Positions 12,801-25,439 of a stretch of 64,000 bases of DNA are shown piece by piece. The notes below the pieces were generated by a model. That model saw only the letters and a program-made list of their open reading frames with translations, was not told the origin of the DNA and searched no databases. Position numbers and translations under genes: made by a program. The stretch is from Capitulum mitella (Eukaryota; Arthropoda; Thecostraca; Pollicipedomorpha; Pollicipedidae): assembly GCA_030062745.1 (NCBI GenBank), contig CP099841.1:29763398-29827397 (forward strand). Direction: 5' to 3'. Numbering within the stretch: position 1 is the first letter of the stretch; each line of letters opens with the position of its first letter.

Positions 12801-14495
12801 TCTAATCCACTCATAAGTGCGGGAAAAGTGGGAGCGGAGTCACACGATTGTTCACGGGATCAAAACTGGAGTCGATTCCAGTGGTAAAGTGTGAATCCAA
12901 ATTGCAGTTATTAAGGCTTATTCACACTGTTTGGAAGCTAGGAAGAAACCACTCAATGCTCAGAAGTTTTACATTTTGTCTCGTTCAGTTGTGGGTGTAG
13001 AAAAGGCTTCACCAATGATGGTTGGTAGCTGGCTTCAAGCTGTGAAGCGCATGCATTCATTCTGCTTTTTAAGAAAATCTTTTTCTTCATTGTTGATGCC
13101 AAGATGAAGAAATTTTGAGTATAGTGTGATGAGAGTACCTGATAACTAAAGTTCAAGCCATTGTTGTGTTTCTGCGGCTTGGTCGCCGCAACTCTTCCCC
13201 CTGAAAGGAGCCTAGATTTTTCGTTCTAACAAGAGTGGATTACTGAGCAGACGCCCCGGCTACTGGTCCACTTCAGCGCTCACGAAATTTTCTGTCCCTA
13301 TACAAGCAGCTCATGAACTCACTTCTTGCACGCCAAAGAGGCGCAGCCGAAACGTTCGATCTTGTTAGAATGCAAAACCCTCTCGGGACCGAAAATTACG
13401 GCCAGACCACGAAAACACATCTGCGAAACGGCAGTATCACATTCATCAGGCTCACCAACAGCTCGGTCCATCCAGCACCAGTTCAGTTCATGTTCCGACC
13501 ATTTTTTTTTTTTAGTTTTATGTTCAGTTCCAATCTTCACAATGCAGCCACAGGTCAGACCGTGTATTAGCCACGTTAAGATCTTCTTACAGTCCAAATG
13601 CACAAAGATGAAGAACAAAGGATGTTGCCTTGGCCACTTCATGGGTGAGAAATTAAGGTAAATCAGATTTCTTAACATAGAGATGAATTTAAAGAAAAGC
13701 CCATGGAGTGTGTCGTAATGTGATACGCACATCTTGTGTCTGCTTTCTACTTACTGCTGATAAAATAAAGGTGAAATGCAACCAGATACATCCTGTGCAA
13801 GGAACAATCATACAATCACATGTTTTTTTTTGTGGATACGTATTGATCTGAACTTCTAAATGAACACTACATACTGAGCAAATCATAGTATAGTAAGCTT
13901 TGCAGCTTATTTTGTGCGCAAGCACACCACATTTTTGGGAATGGTCGTAGTGAAATCCATTCCGGAATCGGCTCGTTTAATTTGGAGCCCGATTCTGAAC
14001 CGATTTAGTTTCAGAAAGGCCGCCTTGGGTCGGAACGAAGTTGATCCAGCAAGCCATGAATGTGATTCGGAATGGATTCGGCCGAAGGGGAACCAAGCAA
14101 AAGTTTTCCGGTTAAACACTTTTATTGCCCAATACTGCTGAATTCACCTGCCTCGTGCCCAATTTTGTTAGTGTGATGCGGAACCAGAAACACAAGAGAG
14201 GAGCATGAAGCCATTGTTTCTCGAGACAATATTAAATGCGGCCAGCATGGATGCTTCTTTGCGGTGAAAGGTGAAATATCCATGCTAAGCTTCCACTTCC
14301 ATTGCTATTGCATTCCTCTGGACTGTATGATTTACGGTATATCTGTGGTATGTTCTCTGTGGTATGTTAACACAAGAGAAATCAAATTTGTTGATTGGTG
14401 TGACGAAAATGAAAAACTGATGTAGCAAGAATAATAACAAGATGCGTAGATGCTGTCAGTTTTGTGCAATGCTGCAATGACAACGCCGCATTGCC
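9831..14495. other. intergenic with an (AAT)n microsatellite
   Basis: An (AAT)n tract lies at about 12219-12238, followed by AATAAAAC words. Overlapping frames at 11140-11700 reach 155 codons on both strands without recognisable domains. At 13950-14085 there is a cluster of diverged GGAATCGG / CCGATTC words in both orientations, similar in flavour to the cluster at 38990-39245. I see no gene in this 4.6-kb stretch. Confidence 0.3.
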
Positions 14496-15227
14496 TTAAC
14501 CCTCACCGGACGCGGCGGGGATCTTCACTGGCACCGATGACAGGAGGGGGGGGGGGGTAGTGGAGTTAGCGCCTCAGGACAAAAAGCGATCGATAGCTGT
14601 GTGCCCAAAAACTGCATCCTGGTCAACCCGGCCAGATCAACCAGTGACTTCCTAGGTCAGGTCATACTTTATGCTTGAGAACTATGAGGCGATTTTCCGA
14701 AATTAAAAAAGATACTTTTGGGACCAAAAATACTTCAAATCTACACTCGGGAACTATAGGGCAATTTTCGTGAGTTGAAAATGACACGCTTGGGGTCAAA
14801 TAAACCTCAGATTATCTCCTTTGTCATATTCGGTGTTAAAGATTGGCAACGAGCCTTCCAAGGAAAAAACTGTCTTCAGTCATCGAACCCGTTTGAGCTT
14901 GAAAAAAAAACAGGTCATTTAAAGTGACCTGTTTGCTTGTCGACTACCATTCTGGACCGGTTTCATGCCTGCCATCTGCTGTTTATGCATATCTCTTGCC
15001 CTACAACAGCAAAAAACGGCATTTCGCGCAAAAATCGCTCTGCAAGCCTTCAGTGATGAAGTCATAGCTCGGTGATCTGAGATGATCTGAGGCTACTCTT
15101 TTTTTAAACATGGGTAATGAATGTATCGTCAGCTATGCCAAATTTCACGGCGTTGTCACGCTCCGTGGTCCTGGAAACACTGCTGGGGGTGTCATCGACC
15201 CCTCCCTTCTCGTCCGGCGAGGGTTAA
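14496..15227. mobile_element. non-autonomous piggyBac-like element (MITE)
   Basis: The element is bounded by TTAA at 14496-14499 and 15224-15227. Its inverted termini read inward as CCCTCACCGGACG on the left and CCCTCGCCGGACG on the right, 12 of 13 identical. A GATGACA word is also shared by both ends further in, and G-rich runs flank it. TTAA duplication followed directly by CCCT is the signature of piggyBac-superfamily transposons. The 724-bp interior has no transposase frame. It holds two diverged ~80-bp copies (about 14672-14812) and a perfect AACAGGTCA / TGACCTGTT inverted pair around 14908-14933. It would have needed a transposase in trans. Confidence 0.75.
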
Positions 15228-17259
15228 TGGATGGCCATTGGCATACAAACAGAAGACTTAAGGGAACTGGTCTGGCTAACCGCATATCATTCCAACCTTC
15301 AAAAAGACGAGTAACACCTAGCCTCACCTGAAATCAATTTGTCTCTGTTGCCTGGAGCAGTTACACTTTCCTAATGACGCAAGTGCTGAGTTGCGACGTT
15401 TTGGGGTTTGATCTCTTTATTTTGATGGAAATAGTTATTTTGAAAAAACTTTGTGGATAAAAATAACCGCGAGTTTAACAACGGTTTCCGGAACTGGCAA
15501 AGTCTAACAGCGTAACTAACGGAGCCTGCTCTTTCTGGCAAGTTGGCTACTGGCTTTTATGATAGAAGGGGATTGTTCTCTTTTGCCTTGATGTGTAAGC
15601 ACATGACCACGATAGTCCCTTCCGCGGCTTGGAGAAAAAATGAATTGCAGAAGATATTAGTTATCGATGATTTAAAAGAAGACTTACGTTATTTGCCAGA
15701 CTATAAAATGACCCCGTCACTGCCAATGAGAAGGCCTTCCAGACAAATTTCCCATTTGAAAAGAGGATTCACATGGAGACCAACGCAATGATGTTGTCAT
15801 TGGTCTTGGTCTGTTTGCCGTCGATTGATTTGGTTAAGCACTTATCATTGAAGAACTTGTGTGCGAAATAACTGACCGCGTTTGCTTAGAGACTGAAATG
15901 AATTCAGTTCATTCATACCATGTTTAGTCCAAAATCATCCACAGAATGTTAGTCATTTCATATCACTGTCCCATATCATTCTGTATGATAACAAATCGTT
16001 TATGTGATAATAAATCGTTTATGATGGCCATGGATTTCAGTTTTTAGGACAGTGACTCAGAATTTCACATTTATTCACACAAATGAAATGAGGTCACACC
16101 TCTTTGCCGAAAAACTGGAGCTGTTATTGCAACTAGCATTGTGCACAAATATACCATACGTGTTTCCCGACTTGTCGATCCAAGGAATGACGCTACTGCT
16201 AAAAAGCCAACGCCATCTAGGAGACATGGAGGACTTTTCCGATATACGAACAATCTGATGAGGTAAAATACGTGTGAGATTCGAAATCAGTGCCCTAAAA
16301 AAATTGAATCCATGGCCTTCATGGCTCGTGCAAGGCCAATCACGGTCAATGACCTCGGTTGGCCTTCAAATGGGCCCGATGCACGGTTAAGATTGCCTCA
16401 GGTGGCTTTAGGGTTCAGTTACACTGAATAAACTTACTTTAGTTAAAAGGTGGAGAAAATCTGTAATTCAAATCTAGATGACAAGGGGTCGACTGGTGAT
16501 GAGGTGTCGTGACATATAACGCTTGACCTTTTTGGTGGAACAATTTAATGTTACGCTGATGTGTAGTACACAAGCAGGGCACTGCGCGCACCGAATTGTA
16601 GCACAGTCAGACAAATGCCAGACGCAAAGTCAACCAGGATTCGTTAAATAGCCTTCGGGCATATTTTTCAAATGCTGCTTGGCATTACATAAGTTGAAAT
16701 ATTTACAGAAGTTTGAGTTAACATTTGCTAAGAAGTTAAAATTCAATTAAGTTGAAATTTGCCCAGAAATACTTTTTGACGCTCTTATTGCAGATACCAG
16801 GGCAACTATTTTCCTACATTTTTGCGAAGAACAGAAGGGCAAGACATGGTCACACAAAAAATGTTTTAGTTGACCCAGTGAGGTCAATGGTCATCGTGAG
16901 GTTAACGGAGGAAATTACCCACTTACGTAAGCTGGAACATTTCTGCATCGAATCGCGCTAATCGCAGTTTTCTGTGATGCTCTCTCATTGAGTTATGGGC
17001 ATTTGAATTCTGCAAGACCTGCAAAAATCGGTGATTTCTCATAATTTGTAACTTTGACTTCCTAGGGTTAAGAATCTGTGGCTGCCCATTGATCCACGAG
17101 TACTATTAGCCTGCCAAATTTCATCAAAATCAGGTGGGGTTGGCGCAACTCTTGTGTGATTTGACGTGGAATAACCCAAAAGTCATACACAAAAAAATAA
17201 AATTGCGAAATGTTGCATAAGTACAGCGCATTACAATAACACCTAGTGCAAAAGAAAAG
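15228..17259. other. intergenic, one short duplication
   Basis: A near-repeat of AAATCGTTTATG with flanking GATAA words is duplicated about 20 bp apart (15987-16027). AGGTCA/GGTCAATG words occur around 16340 and 16880. Open frames are short, and none is supported by a domain or splice signals. Confidence 0.3.
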
Positions 17260-18110
17260 GGCGAGTGCTTGTGTGAAACGACGTCAAAGTGGCCTGAAGG
17301 TGTAGTCCTTGCTTTCCAGAAACGTCGTTTCAAGCCTTTTCTGGTCAACGGAGCAAGTTTGGATTTCGATGTGACACGTATAAAGGATACGTATGAAAAA
17401 ATCACAAAATTTCAGGGCGATAACATAAAGAATTTCGCTTTGGCGCTGGAAAAGCAATGGGAGAGGGTAGGAGTGACCTCCCCAACATACATAAAGAATT
17501 AGGAAAGACAGTTAAGCGTGTCTGAGATCACAAAATATTTGTCATTTTGTATTATGCTATAGGCCATTGCCAATGAAATTAGTTAAACGACCAACGTTAA
17601 AGTTTGTTCACTATGTATTGGAAAACACAGCATTCAGTAGCTTTTTTCCCCTAGACCTCGCTCACTTCATTCACTCAGCGTAACCTACTTCGGCATGCTT
17701 TTTCCATTAACAACAAATCGCATATAAGCTTAACAAATAGGAACCATTCCAGGACATGTCCTGCCACCATGGACTCAATTTATTCGCAATAACACATGTG
17801 TGTCTGGTTCCGTTTGGTCCGGATCTGGGTGATTTGGAAGATTTTCGCCACTTAGTGTGACATACGAAGGATCTCTTCGAACATCTGTCGCTCCATGTAA
17901 CGGCTCGAGGAATGACTGTGAAGGCCAAGTGGCTGAATGAAGGAAAAATGCTCAATATCCGGTCATTCGGCCTTACTTTTCAATGTCATTCCAACCATCC
18001 TGTCGCCAACACTCGCAACAGCTTTGCTTTTAAATCGTTGTCTACAATGTCAACATCACACAACTGTGGAGCAGAAGCTTCCGTAGGGCAGAATCAAGAA
18101 TCGTTTTAAG
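17260..18110 (+). pseudogene. decayed coding sequence of unknown family
   Basis: A plus-strand frame at 17269-17502 has an ordinary protein-like composition. After a stretch with stops, another coding-like segment at about 17790-18010 reads through one in-frame stop. It contains DLGDLEDFRHLV before the stop and TARGMTVKAKWLNEGKML after it. The two segments are in the same orientation, which fits one broken gene or transposon ORF. I do not recognise the family, and no catalytic motif is visible. It could be part of a mobile or viral element, or a chance run. Confidence is low. Confidence 0.25.
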
Positions 18111-18600
18111 ATGACATGGTGTATTCCTTCCATGAGGCGAAAAACAACTTGTTTCCACCCAAAACTGTGATTTTATTTTCTGGCAGAGACACCTTTCTTC
18201 CGGAGGATATTCGAAATACACCAATGGCAGGTTCTCTTCCAATTACCCCTTTTCGTCTACGATGACAAAAGCATGTCTATTTACATCCAATATCTTAGCG
18301 TCAAAAAATGCCAACTCCGTATTTTCATATCGATTTAGGCACCGTTCTGAACTAAAAAAACTACGTCCTTAAGGAGAAGAACCTTTTTCAAGTTCCTGGT
18401 CGATGTGTACGCGAAAACCGAAACCGAGCGGTTCTAGCATGTTCCATACAAGTACCTACCGCATAACCGAAACGGACGCCAGCCAGAAAAAAACTGAATG
18501 ATACAAACATTCCAACATGCCTCGTGACTCTCGAAAAATACATTTCAAAGTTCATGACTAACACAGATATGTCGTGTCAAACTGACCACCAAAAGCAAGT
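18111..18600. other. intergenic, nothing recognised
   Basis: AT-leaning sequence with only short frames. No repeat or RNA was detected. Confidence 0.3.
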
Positions 18601-19470
18601 GATAATTGTTACCTACGTCAGGTCTTGTAATAACGGACTGTGCTACCGTTACTGAATATTGAAAGTTCACCCATTTTCTTTTTTATTAACCTTCGCTTAC
18701 AGCGAGGGTCTCTAGGACCTCTCATCAGGTTTTCTGGACATGGCGCAAAAATGTAGAGTGCTAGCAAGTGGAAGTTTTCAGTAGCGGTTAGTATATGTTT
18801 TTACATCTTTTGACAGAATTTCAAAATCAGGCCATGCCAGGTCACTGACCTATTTGACCTTTAAGAAAGGCATGTCGAAAAAGTTAGTAAGGCGTGTGCC
18901 AGTGATTGTCGAAAAGAGATATTGACCCATGGAAAACGCCGTTCTAATCCTCAACTCAGTCTCATATATATAGTCTCACATATATCTTACCGATTTATCC
19001 GAAAATTATTTGACCTGACCTCAGGTTAACCATACTAAGATGCCGCTTTTTTGTTTTGTACAAAAATTTCCCTGTACGGAAAACTTTTTTGGATAAGAAA
19101 GAGATGAAGTTCGTCTGGTACGCTTTTCAAATGACGCAACATACCGTTTGTAAGGATACAGTGGTCTCAGGTCAGGTCAGTTGTAACCAAATAAATCGCT
19201 TGTCGAAATGAGTGTAAATTACATTTACACTTTACTTCTGGTGAGGCAAGATAGGTACACATTTCAATTTATGATCATGAAGGCTTAGAAATAACATGAC
19301 GTCATGTAACCTGACATGACTTGATATCATTTCAAAGGTCACTTGTCACTTGTGACACTGTAGAATTTCATGAGATGTCTCAAGACAATTTATAGGCTTC
19401 ACATGTTTCCTTTTAGTCGTTTCTGAGATATAAACGATCATTTATTTGACCTAGGTTGACCATTCACGGC
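18601..19470. repeat. AGGTCA-rich diverged repeat region
   Basis: CAGGTCA, TGACCT and GGTCACTTGTCACTTGTGAC-like words recur in both orientations, including CTCAGGTCAGGTCAG near 19167. A perfect palindrome ACATGACGTCATGT sits at about 19294-19307. The texture matches the repeats at 541-1140 and inside the piggyBac-like element. It is probably an old copy of the same repeat family, with no coding potential. Confidence 0.4.
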
Positions 19471-22400
19471 TGTATTGACCGTAATAGCTCTTGTTTCAGT
19501 GGTATCGGGCTGTCTATATGATCTCAGACGTTTCTCTGTGCTTCGTTTTGTTTTGTGGCACCCTGACACGATTTTCGAGGTCATGGGGGACTCTCGAGAC
19601 CACCTCCCCCCTCTCCGAATATGTGAAGGTCGATTCGGACACCCTGGAATGTGCGGGGCGAAAGTTCTTCTTTACGCTGCAGTTAAACTGTCATTTTTAA
19701 TTTCAGACTGCATATATTGTATACCTCTCTCATATATGTATGGCTTATGTGCCTTGTATACCTCTATATGAGATGTGTATCTTGTACACCTCTCTCACTG
19801 AATGCTTTTGGATGAAGCTACTGAAGTGCTGTTACTACTGAAGCTACTGAAGGACTGTTGGATTCGCGGTATCGTACACAGTGCAGTACGGTACCGGACT
19901 GAACTCTTCATGAGGGCACAAAGGAACGGGTTTTTCTATTTCTGTTTATGCAATGTCCATTTCTAACACTGCGTACCGAATCGACAGTGTTTTTCAATGC
20001 CGATCACATCATCTAAGCTTGTTTTTTGTCTCGTCATTGGAACGCACTAGTCTTTTCCATTCAGTGACTTGCTCTTTCTTGCTGACTAGAGATCTCCTAA
20101 ATAAACTGGAATGTATTACATTGCAGTCTCTATGAAAATGCGCACGATATGACCAGGCTCGAGCGATGTACCATTGTCGTTAATGACGATGTGTTTTCTC
20201 TCAAGATTACTGCACGTTATAAGGCTGGTAGGCCGCCGCTGCAGGCGTCGTGGGCTGCCGTCTCTCTACGGTGGGGATCGTTTCCTCTTTGCTTTCTCTA
20301 AACGCTTGGAATTTTTTGTCCACACGTAGACAAAATTTAAACACATTTGACTTTTGTTAGCTAAATATGCATATTTTCTGGGTCACGCAACACCGCTAAT
20401 TCGGGCTGCTTGAACAAAAATGGTCTGCTGGGACTGTCTTTACGCACGATGGTTTGCATTTTAAGCTTCAGTGAGCGTAAATGGCTCAACCGAACCTAAT
20501 GTATGATTAGGTGTCTCAGCTGAGCACCTTCAGGCTTGGTTTCCTCCTGTAAAACTAGTTCATATGAAAACATTTATCTCCAAACGGTATAAATAAAGGA
20601 TCACTCGAGCATATCTTTGAACGAGTCATCTTCTGTCACACCACCTCAGCTCATTTTGCACCGGCGGGGCTTTTTCCTCCGTCATAAAAGCTGATCGGCT
20701 AAGGAAGAAGTCGGGATCACGTGAGAGCCCACTATCTGCATTTGTGCTGTTGACGGCAGTCCCGCGTGAGCGACACGGGCGCCAGATTTTACACGCGGGG
20801 CGACTGGAGCGACAGTGACGGTGATTTTTGTCGTTACGTGACGAAATTTGTGACGTGGTACTTTGGCGCCGTGGAAATTGAGCCCTGACAGGTGCATGGA
20901 TCACATCTGTCGAGACATTGGCCTTGATAGACGAAGCATGCCATGGGGCAGGTATGACAGTTGCCACACACCAGTGGCGCAACCAGCATTGTCTTAAGGG
21001 TAGGGGCTAGCTCATGGTAAACGTACCCTCCCCCACAGGCGCGCAGAAACAAACTCCACGAGTTTCCACGGAGAGGACGATAAAATCAGTGCCATGCTGT
21101 GGCGTTTCTGATGAGACGGAGCTCGCTGCACGTTAAGTTCAATAAACGGTGGGTCGCATCTGGGGCCTTTGTCCAGAAAGCCAACCTTGGCGAAAGACAT
21201 AAAGGCGAAGTAGACGAAAAGACGACGGGAAAAGGCGCTCGCTAAGGCCATGAGCCCAATGCGCCGTCTCGAGCCGTGACGGGGCCGCCTCGCCTCGAGC
21301 CTGAGCGGGATAAGGAGGAGGAGCTCATGACGTCGAAACTGCAGTTTGGAGGAATGAAAATGGAGCCCTATTGTCTTGCCTCTGAGCCATGAACGCGACC
21401 TGCATGACTGAAATGACAGGAATAACGGAGAGAAATTTTGGGAAGTCTAGATTTAGTCCCAGCCAACTGTGTTGGTATATGCAGTCTGTGCTGTATAAAA
21501 AGCATTGTTCCGACCATCTGCTGAACATTCTGCAGATGGTCACAGAAGCGCGGTGCTATGCAAGCGTCATTTGAATCCACACGGGATTTCGTATGGTAAC
21601 GTTACTAACCATATATGTAAACACAAGTTCCTCACCCGAGCCTCTTTCATCGGGTTCGAAGTACCCGAGAAAAACGGCTCATTTTGGTACTGTCTGACAT
21701 GGATCTGATTGTCGTTCACGCAACACCGTCATGTGGTGCAGGCTGAGCTTACAATCTGGTGCGGCCGACCCGACGTTGCGGTGCATTGGGATAACGTGAA
21801 CAAATTTAGCTAGCACTACGTTCGTTTTTGGTGTAAGATGACCGTCGAAAGCTTCCAGCGAAACATTTTCAGGGCTCATTTGACATTAAATGTTTCAAAG
21901 CACCTGTGAAAAATGTCTTATTTCGGTACTTTTCGTTACACCGGTGTGTGGGGTAGATATTTTTCTGACTGGACATCAGTAGTCACGTGCGTTGATCACG
22001 ACATATCTTGGGGAATTGTTAGACGTGGAACTCATGGGACGTGCTGCGTAACGAATACTGCATTTGGCGTTTCAAAAGACGACAAGGTTCACCTTCAGCT
22101 GCACTGCATGTGCAATATTGGGCATGCAAATTTTCGGCACCTTGCGATGTTCCATTTCCGAGGTTGACGCTAACATCGCCGGCCAGAAAGATGTTTTCCA
22201 AGGTAGCTATAGGCGTATAGATGCATTTCTTCGCAATCTGACTTCGCGACTCGCGAAAGCAGAATTAAATGCCACAGTAAAAACAACAGAAAATTCCGCC
22301 TGTCGGTGGGTGCTCTGAAACGTGCTTTATTGTTTGCGTGTTTTTACGTGTATATATTTGAGTGTTTGCTGAGCGTCGTTTTTAACATGTCTTTCCTTTT

Positions 22401-23229
22401 CACTCTGACGCGACACTCGGAATAACCGTTTTAACAACAACGGAAAGTGATTTTACTTGTCAGTACTCGTTACAACTATGGATGCGATCGTTGGCGAAAG
22501 GAGAAAATGAAGTTGGCATGCCTTGTCCTAGGATTGCAACATAAGCCTCGGCATAAATGAGTCCAGTTGGTCATTCTTTTGACGTCACTGAACTCAATGA
22601 GAGCAAAAAAGTAGCTGAACTTGTTGCTAAATGGCAGAAAGCTTGTACTCACTCGGAAGCAAAGCTGTTAGGCAAATGAACAAAAGTGGGTTAGCAGTGA
22701 AGTGTTTTTCATGCATGGCGTTCAAATTTACCCTAAAATTACCGCTGCCAATCCGAAAAAGTTAAATTTTCCCACGGGCTTTGCCTCATAAGAACTCAGG
22801 GTCTACTAGAAAACTCCAAACAGATCGTTGGTGGTGCAATCTTCCTTCTGTTGGCAGCACCGTTATGCGAGACGTTTCCGAAGCTCGCTGGCACCACGCG
22901 CTCTACGCAATCCGAGACTGGTTCTCACGAATGCCAGCGTTCCGGGCGGTTGGCGTTTTCGGGTTGGAACAGTTTCACAGGTGACTGATCAAGAGTGTAA
23001 GCGAGTCGTGCCGCGTATCACTGCTTGGCTTCATGACCTTATCGCTACTATTCAGGCCTGTCATTGGCTTAGGCGCCGAGCTAGCGTTTCATGTTCGTCG
23101 CTTTCAGGCGCATTCAAAATACAGAAAAATCCTGTGCTTTGAAGATGCGTTTAAGCATCGCATTGGCAATGGTAGTGGAGGTGATGGAAGTGGGGAGGCA
23201 CGGTCTAGGAACACCCGTCCTTATTTGCT
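19471..23229. other. intergenic, no supported gene
   Basis: Several 60-120 codon frames on both strands (for example minus 20626-20982 and plus 22828-23142) have no recognisable domain. A short TATATG / CCTCTATATG cluster lies near 19710-19790. I see no tandem array, RNA gene or transposon terminus. Confidence 0.3.
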
Positions 23230-24050
23230 AGCTACGGACAACTTTGGATAGACGTAGAAAATTTTCGATACCTGTTCCTCAGTCAGTTTCATGTCGCATT
23301 GTACCAAAATGTTTTCGTCACGTTGAAAATTGTCGTAGTTATACCCATAAATGTTCAATATCGACGTCGTTGGCAAACGATGTCGGCCTATTCGGCGGAA
23401 CCGAGTGACCGCATCCGCCGGTCGGCATATGGCCATCTTTTGTCCACTCTGAAAAACGCAAATATTGTCTAAGCATAGCCAATTAACACCTGTCTGTTGC
23501 TGATGACATAACGAATGGAATCGTGCGCATTTTGCAACGTTGGCTGCTATACGTTCATCAATAATGAGCAGTTACAAAAGCTATGTTCATCGTTGCCAAT
23601 ACATCACTTTTTAGATCGCGGTTGACTTGACTCCGCAGGTAATCATTGTCATCTCTTTTGCGAACACTGAGGCATTGTTTCATTGTGTGCCTAATAGTAC
23701 CACAATCAAAGTCATTGGGATAAAAAACCTTTGCGTGATCTGATCGTGACTCACGAAGCCCTTGAAGTCCACGCAGCCCACCGGTCCGCGCATGCTCTCT
23801 TTTCCTTTGTTCTAGAAACTACAAAAGCTGCTCCAATATATCATCTATTCTTTTCCGTATTAGTTTTGTGGCTAATGGATAATGATACACTGGCGTATAG
23901 ACTGCAACGTTTCCGATAATAGGGTCATCTAGAAAGAGCATGTAGTAACGAAGTTTAAAAGGAACAGAAATAAACGTAACGTGGGTCCCGTAAAATTTGA
24001 CACAAGCTGCTCCCAAAAGATATTTCGTAACGGAGATATTTACCAAAATA
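23230..24050 (-). pseudogene. decayed minus-strand coding sequence, family not recognised
   Basis: Reading leftward from 24046, one minus-strand frame runs 75 codons (includes VKFYGTHVTFISVPFKLRYY). A second phase then gives a coding-like run through about 23720-23600 (contains PNDFDCGTIRHTM). A third phase continues to 23221 and ends with KLTEEQVSKIFYVYPK. The segments have balanced amino-acid composition and share orientation, which suggests one gene broken by frameshifts and stops. No known domain is visible, so host pseudogene, transposon and endogenous viral origin all remain open. Confidence 0.35.
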
Positions 24051-24086
24051 TTGCATTGACGGAAAGCTGATGCAATTTCCTATCAG

Positions 24087-24090
<4 letters not shown>

Positions 24091-24144
<54 letters not shown>
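24091..24144. repeat. (AT)27 microsatellite
   Basis: Uninterrupted alternating AT from 24091 to 24144. It can form cruciforms and is prone to slippage. Confidence 0.95.
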
Positions 24145-24148
<4 letters not shown>

Positions 24149-24245
24149 CATATATTTGTCCATATATCTGATATATACTATATATCAGATATACATTTGT
24201 CTATATATCTGATATATATACTGATCGTATATCAGATATATGTCC
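24145..24245. repeat. imperfect ATATCTGATATAT palindromic repeats
   Basis: The words ATCAGATATA and TATATCTGAT alternate with ATTTGTC(C/T)ATATAT over about 100 bp after the AT tract. Each is close to its own reverse complement, so the block can fold into several hairpins. It probably arose by expansion and decay of the adjacent microsatellite. Confidence 0.7.
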
Positions 24246-25439
24246 GTGCGATGCAACTCTTCTATAGGGTTATCTGGTGCTCTGAATCATTTCTGAGATT
24301 TTTAGCTCGATCGGACTCACAAATGTTTTTTAGATATAGCCCTTAGCGGCATACAAGTTGTATAAATAATACTATAAATACCTCGAATACCGTTGCGAAT
24401 ATATAAATGCTACACATAATCCAAAAGAACATGATTTAAAGATTACCAAGCGGATTTTGGTTTCTGATTTAATATTTTATGACCTCATGAATGTAAGTCA
24501 CGTGATCCGTCTTGACCTGACTGCAGAAAGCACTCGTTAATACATTGTCTTTGGACTGCGAAAATATGAAATTTCGGACTTCGCTACGAATAATTTTTTG
24601 CTTATGTCGTGTCAGTACGAAAAAGCGTGTTTGCCTAAGGAGGCTCGGCTTTGTCGCGGGACAGCAGCATAAAAGAGGACTTCTTTTGGCAAGAAAATGA
24701 ATAATGATACCTAATCACTTTTTGGTAAGGGTATGAATAATTTTAAATATGCTTTACATCCGCATATGTGTATCCATCCGACTCCAGTTATACGCAGAAT
24801 GAACGACCATACAAGCTGTTACTCTAAGTAGCAATACCTGAACCGTTTTATTGATACACTTATGGCTTTAGGATCGCAGAGGTGGTAATGACACACATGT
24901 TTCTTTCACTTGTCGGTGGTGCTCTTATGCACACCAGAAACTTTCTTTTTACGTATGGGCATGTGATGTGCATGGGTGCGTTTCTGACGTGGCTGGTACC
25001 TGCAGCACATCCCTCTCTGCCATTGCTCACATTCTTAAGCCCATGCGTGTATTGAATAACCAAAATAAATGGAATTGTCACACTGATCTGATGTCCCACT
25101 CACTCATCCAATGTACATCAGTGCATTGGTACATTGGATGGATCATCACACGCTGAACACTCCCATATCAGATCATACGTGGAGCATCAGCAAAACGGCG
25201 GGCATGCAGGTGGGACACTAAACGAGCAGTGAACACGGCCTCAATCGAAGACACAGCAACAACGTCAACAACATTTTGACAACCTGTATGCCACGGCATT
25301 GCGGTTTTCTCCTCCGGAACGTTCAGCGACGTTCATAATTGTCGGACTTACGGGAGGAAACACGTACAGGCCCTGAGAGCCCCTGCCGGTCACCGCTTTG
25401 GGAAGGCGCTCCCGTAGGAGCCTAGCTGCCGCATCTGCC
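24246..25439. other. intergenic, nothing recognised
   Basis: AT-leaning sequence with a short inverted pair of ATCCAATGTACATCAGTGC / CATTGGTACATTGGAT near 25108-25140. Frames are short and no gene is supported. Confidence 0.3.

Noticed and set aside
18690..18740. TTAACCTTCGC as the left end of a second piggyBac-like element
   Set aside because: It resembles the confirmed element only loosely, and no inverted partner ending in TTAA was found downstream.
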